From contig LSSN01002602.1 of assembly GCA_001970855.1 (NCBI GenBank), positions 1 to 12,681 on the forward strand: a stretch of DNA of 12,681 nucleotides. The letters are read 5' to 3'. Under the pieces are notes generated by a model that saw only the letters and a program-made list of their open reading frames with translations, had not been told where the DNA came from and did not search any database. This DNA is from Smittium culicis. Its lineage: Eukaryota; Kickxellomycota; Harpellomycetes; Harpellales; Legeriomycetaceae. This document shows, piece after piece, positions 9,601-12,681 of this stretch (the first letter of the stretch is position 1; each line of letters begins with the position of its first letter). Made by a program: the position numbers and the translations under genes.

Positions 9601-10024
9601 TATGAGCAACGACCCGTCTGTGCGCTTAAATTCGTCCTTTTTTTCCGATACTGGAAATGATAACACAAACTCTAATATTTCTTATGCATTTAACCGCAAT
9701 GAAGTTCTAAAAAATGACTCTTACGGAAATGAAATAAGCCATATTCCCACTAATTACCCTACATCACCATTGTCTTCATCAATAAACCGCCCTGTTTTGT
9801 CAAGCTCAATATCAGCTTCGACTTCTAATCAGCCTAATAACAACAATGCAAGCAATAGCAGCTTTGATTACTCGCCACTTGGTGCAGACTACAGCATTCT
9901 GTCGGCATCAACTGGAACTCATGCGGATATGACCTTTGATGGTACAACGTCTATATACCCGGATACTGTGCTTCTCAATATGGCAGCATCACAAGCTGCA
10001 AATGAACGAAATAATTCGAGTTAA
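6647..10024 (+). CDS. ASK1: DASH/Dam1 complex subunit Ask1, greatly elongated
   Basis: Ask1 is part of the fungal DASH/Dam1 complex, which rings spindle microtubules and couples them to kinetochores; yeast Ask1 is phosphorylated by Cdk1. Two exons, 6647-6823 and 7046-10024, join in phase 0 across a 222-bp GTAAGA...TTTAG intron to give 1051 residues. The conserved Ask1 domain is at about 10-70: ELEEVDLKITLMLQEIDANF, QRIVTRGILPKV and, straight after the splice, PWLKFFDKVA. The intron therefore splits the domain between Lys59 and Pro60. The remaining ~950 residues are low-complexity Ser/Asn/Gln-rich and probably disordered. They carry about a dozen Ser/Thr-Pro sites and two acidic-plus-SPPQLT modules (484-497 and 572-589). 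A more ordered-looking block, DETVLMDPALFADDML, is at 741-756. Yeast Ask1 is only about 290 aa, so this is over three times longer. No internal stop or frameshift is present. The start follows from the domain edge. Confidence 0.9.
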
Positions 10025-10036
10025 ATCCATACTAAG

Positions 10037-10042
10037 AATAAA
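10037..10042 (+). terminator. Candidate poly(A) signal after Ask1
   Basis: AATAAA begins 12 bp after the Ask1 stop. That is very close, so the true signal may lie further on in the following AT-rich DNA. Confidence 0.3.
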
Positions 10043-10558
10043 ACAAAATAGTGAATGTAAATTTTAGCATTTTTTTTTCTCAAGAATATTTATAATTTTT
10101 ATAATTTTTATAATATTATGCTAATTAGCTTTCACATTTCATTCAAAAAACCAAACTGAATGAATAGCTCGCATCATTTATAGCATAGATTTTCTATTGT
10201 AGCCAAACTTCTTCTCAGGCTGTTCCAGGATTTAAATCCCGGTTATATATATTTTTTATTTTTTATATTACATCTTTCTAATTGGTATGTAAATTTAATA
10301 CTCATCTGTTTTCAAACAAAATTACGAGATTTATTCAAAAAATAGAACAGCAATATCAATTTTTTTATTTTTAAGTTATGTTCTTACAATATTAAATATT
10401 TTTTGACTTAAATTTGCAAAAAAAGTCAATTACATTTTGTCTTTGTAGTTGTAGTTGACTACTTTTTTACAATTTTTTCTCTAAAATTTTTAATCCATTT
10501 TAGACTAGAAAAAAATAGCAATAATCTAAACCTTGAATAAAGATAAATTTGGTTAAAA
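10043..10558. other. AT-rich intergenic spacer
   Basis: No gene is seen. The stretch has long T runs and an imperfect palindrome CCAGGATTTAAATCCCGG at 10225-10242, with one mismatched pair. The palindrome resembles a tRNA T-arm superficially but has no partner arms around it. Confidence 0.5.
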
Positions 10559-10880
10559 TGTTAGTTTTTTAAAGGTCCCAGCACTTGATAAATTGCTCTC
10601 TTTACAAAACCTAAGCACTTTTATTTGATGAAAATATAAATACAGCTTTTGACCGGTGCTCGGGATGGAAAAGAGTTATGTAATAAAGTATACAATAACC
10701 TGTAGTTATTTATGCAAGTTTTAATATTTGTTTTTTACATTGAATATGGTGGCAGAAAACTACTTAAAGTAAATTGAAGTATTGGTGAGTAATTCGAGTA
10801 TCTTCGATAAACTACTGATATCAAATTCAGCATCGTAAACCACGTTGGGTATTATTTTTTAGATTAGTTAGTTTGTAACA
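10559..10880 (+). mobile_element. Candidate solo or decayed LTR
   Basis: The segment begins TGTTAG and ends GTAACA, so it has the TG...CA ends and a 5-bp terminal inverted repeat (TGTTA/TAACA) expected of an LTR. Inside, in the right order, are a TATAAATA box (10635-10642) and an AATAAA signal (10682-10687), as in U3-R-U5 organisation. A shorter alternative ends at 10739 (TTTTACA), followed seven bases later by TGGTGGCAGAAAAC (10747-10760), which could be a tRNA primer-binding site. The two readings exclude each other. No 5-bp target duplication flanks either version, and no second copy exists in the window. The call rests on these short signals in AT-rich DNA. Confidence 0.3.
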
Positions 10881-12056
10881 AGTATAAGTAAAAGTAAAAG
10901 TGATTATATGTACCTTACACTGAAGCTATGTGAACAAAAATTAGGATAATTCCTATCTTACCAATTTTTATAGTGATGGAGAAAGATTTAACAGCGAGAC
11001 AAGTAATTGACAGAAAAATAAAGATCGCCATAGACGATATATACTAAAGCAAAAAGCGTCAAATTATATAAAGGTCTACAATGAATCGTTAAAATAGTTA
11101 TCGAGATATTAGCCACTTCCCGCCCAACACTCATAAAAAAAATATGATGTGATTCGTTTATAATTTAAAATCAAGTTAATTATTTGCTGATATTATTCAG
11201 CATGCCAATATATCTTATGGTCTTGGAATTAAAGTAAAATAATTGAACACATTTGGCTATATCTGGAGGATCAAAAATAGTCTACCAATTGAGGAAAGGG
11301 TAAAGTGATTATCGAATTACAGTGCACAATCGAAATCATCCAATTAGGCATAGAGATATGAAAAAAAACAAAGTCAATCCAATAGTAAATGAAAAAATGA
11401 TTAGAACTTTTCTGTATGAATCCAATGGTCGATAAAAATTGCGAAAGATATAAGAGAACAACAGCATGTACCCATAATCATAAAGATACAAAAGATAATA
11501 GTATTTATTAAAAATCGCGGGCATTATAGAATCATTACCTTATTCGTACATAAGTATTAATGACACATACAGAACCTTTATCTCATGTGAACCCTCTATG
11601 CCGTAAGGTTGTATGGTTTAACACACTGGGAGATCTATCGGTGATTCCCGTGTCAGATATCTATATTTTTCATACCTGCTCTGATATTGTCCGGCTTACG
11701 TTTTGTATGGCTGGGCTTTATTGGCGCTAACTTGTTAGAGTCGACATTATTAGAACATTTAGGTCCTCGGACTTGGTTGGCGCTGTGATTCGTCACAGTT
11801 TCAGTCAAGGCTCGATATGGTCTATTCTGTGTAGGAATGCTTCGAACATTCATATCAATTTAAAACAAATTTAAATCGTAAAAATAATTTTGAAGATTTC
11901 TATTATGCCGCTAATGTTATTGTCAATAGGCATTATAAAGATAGAAATATCATACAGACGGAATTTATAAGGCGATTTCAAGTATACATATGATTCTGAT
12001 AGTATTATTTACTAAACCGGTACTAGACACCTAATAAAGGGCGGAAATGGCCTATT
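10881..12056. other. Spacer with scattered coding-like fragments, probably decayed
   Basis: No intact gene. Three features stand out. Plus-frame fragments occur near 11017-11095 (DRHRRYILKQKASNYIKVYN) and at 11835-11996 (NNFEDFYYAANVIVN and following). The second of these is 53 codons open in AT-rich DNA. Composition is less AT-rich at about 11580-11850, where only short frames exist on either strand. These may be remains of a retroelement, given the LTR-like segment to the left and the foreign-looking ORF to the right, but no domain can be named. Confidence 0.35.
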
Positions 12057-12074
12057 AATCGCAATCAAAAATAG

Positions 12075-12215
12075 GGTGCAGAAATCCTCAAAATTAAGCA
12101 GGAAATCGACTTTAACAAAGGTAAAAAGTACGATACCAGCATCGACGGTGACATCGACATGGATGCTGCACAAACAGATGCAAGCAATGATGCTGATGCA
12201 CCCAAAAAATTTTAA
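12075..12215 (+). pseudogene. Acidic open frame just upstream of right-edge ORF
   Basis: This frame is open from a TAG at 12072 to a TAA at 12213 and encodes an Asp/Ala-rich segment including DGDIDMDAAQTDASNDADAP. It lacks a convincing start and ends five bases before the next ORF's ATG in a different frame. An acidic, disordered N-terminus followed by a basic region is common in retroelement ORF1/gag proteins. It may be the original N-terminal part of the next ORF, separated by a frameshift in the A-rich junction. A second plus frame here is also open, so the reading frame itself is uncertain. Confidence 0.3.
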
Positions 12216-12217
12216 AA

Positions 12218-12681
12218 ATGTATAAATTTTCAGCAAAAAAACTGAAAAAATCGTGTCCAAAAACACACAAAAATCTCCAAAAAAATGAAAAAATCGACCA
12301 AAAATCGACAAAAAAAAACCAGAAATGGCTCGTTCTGAACGTTCCGGAACTCAAATCTGACACTGTAAAAGAGCATTTCATCAACAGCTCAACCGTTCCA
12401 AGCCACCTGTACACTGTTGAAAAAATCAGACAACGTGACGGTGGCTGGAGACACGAAATAGTGCCCAAATCCGGTGCATTTTCCGGATTTTCGGCCCAAG
12501 AAATTAAAATTGCGGAAAAGGCGCTAAACGCGAAAATCCGCCGCGACAAAAATAAAAAATTGCGCAACGCAAATCCATTGGATAAGAAAAAAATAATATT
12601 TTCAAACACACTCAAAAACTCTACCAGCCTTACTCTGAAGGCTTTTGAGCGCCAAAAAGCGTCAAAAATACACAGCCCTGG
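12218..12681 (+). CDS. Partial unrecognised Lys-rich ORF, possibly retroelement ORF1/gag-like
   Basis: An ATG at 12218 opens 154 codons that run off the right edge without a stop. I do not recognise the family. Residues 1-36 are strongly basic (13 Lys). Then WLVLNVPEL (37-45), a helix-like SDTVKEHFINSS (47-58), YTVEKIRQRDGGWRHEIV (65-82) and an amphipathic helix FSAQEIKIAEKALNAKIRR (91-109) give a strand-helix-strand-strand-helix order like an RRM/ferredoxin fold. ORF1 proteins of non-LTR elements often have such folds. Codons such as GCG, CCG, CGC and TCG are used more freely than in the Exo70 and Ask1 genes, which suggests a different origin. The acidic open frame ends just upstream. A 167-codon minus-strand frame overlaps it but is a Phe-rich shadow of the Lys codons. 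A host gene or exon remains possible. Confidence 0.5.
   Translation, partial: MYKFSAKKLKKSCPKTHKNLQKNEKIDQKSTKKNQKWLVLNVPELKSDTVKEHFINSSTVPSHLYTVEKIRQRDGGWRHEIVPKSGAFSGFSAQEIKIAEKALNAKIRRDKNKKLRNANPLDKKKIIFSNTLKNSTSLTLKAFERQKASKIHSP

Noticed and set aside
10225..10242. tRNA T-arm-like palindrome
   Set aside because: No acceptor, D or anticodon arms can be found at the right distances on either strand.
11653..11853. Minus-strand frame of 66 codons
   Set aside because: It is short, with no motif, splice context or neighbouring exon to support it.
12112..12615. 167-codon minus-strand open frame
   Set aside because: The product is Phe-rich because it is the complement of AAA/AAG-rich plus codons. 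The plus frame 12218-12681 gives a far more protein-like sequence.

Overview
The window looks like AT-rich nuclear DNA from a fungus. Three genes on the + strand carry most of the information: a cytosolic thioredoxin (1956-2270), the exocyst subunit Exo70 (3324-5983, reconstructed here as nine exons) and the DASH/Dam1 complex subunit Ask1 (6647-10024, two exons). Ask1 is known only from fungi. Short CT-rich introns of about 70-220 bp, Asn/Ser-rich proteins and long AT-rich spacers suggest an early-diverging or otherwise AT-rich fungal lineage; gut fungi such as the Harpellales are one possibility. That placement is inference only.

Layout from left to right. Positions 1-1817 hold no confident gene. 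The + strand is strikingly G-rich over roughly the first 430 bp, with a 14-base G run at the edge and a G-quadruplex motif at 209-240. A CT-rich open frame runs leftwards off the edge (169 to 1, minus) and may be part of a gene. Positions 866-1349 look like a decayed protein-coding relic, perhaps the RNase H/zinc-knuckle tail of a non-LTR retrotransposon. Positions 1818-2369 are the thioredoxin unit, with a TATA box, intronless CDS and poly(A) signal. The next spacer carries 3.5 copies of a 39-bp tandem repeat (2896-3030), the last of which forms a perfect 9-bp hairpin. Exo70 follows and ends about 90 bp before a long (ATT)n microsatellite (6075-6202). Ask1 occupies 6647-10024. It is far longer than known Ask1 proteins because of an enormous Ser/Asn-rich tail. 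Positions 10025-12217 are mostly gene-free and include an LTR-like segment (10559-10880). From about 12030 to the right edge composition changes and an open, Lys-rich frame (12218 to the end) begins. Its predicted fold order resembles an RRM-like ORF1/gag protein of a retroelement.

The three host genes have unrelated housekeeping jobs: redox control, tethering of secretory vesicles at the plasma membrane, and kinetochore-microtubule coupling. They do not form a pathway. Both flanks carry probable relics of mobile elements. No wholly new biological system is evident. The best leads are the oversized Ask1, the 39-bp hairpin repeat and the unrecognised right-edge ORF.
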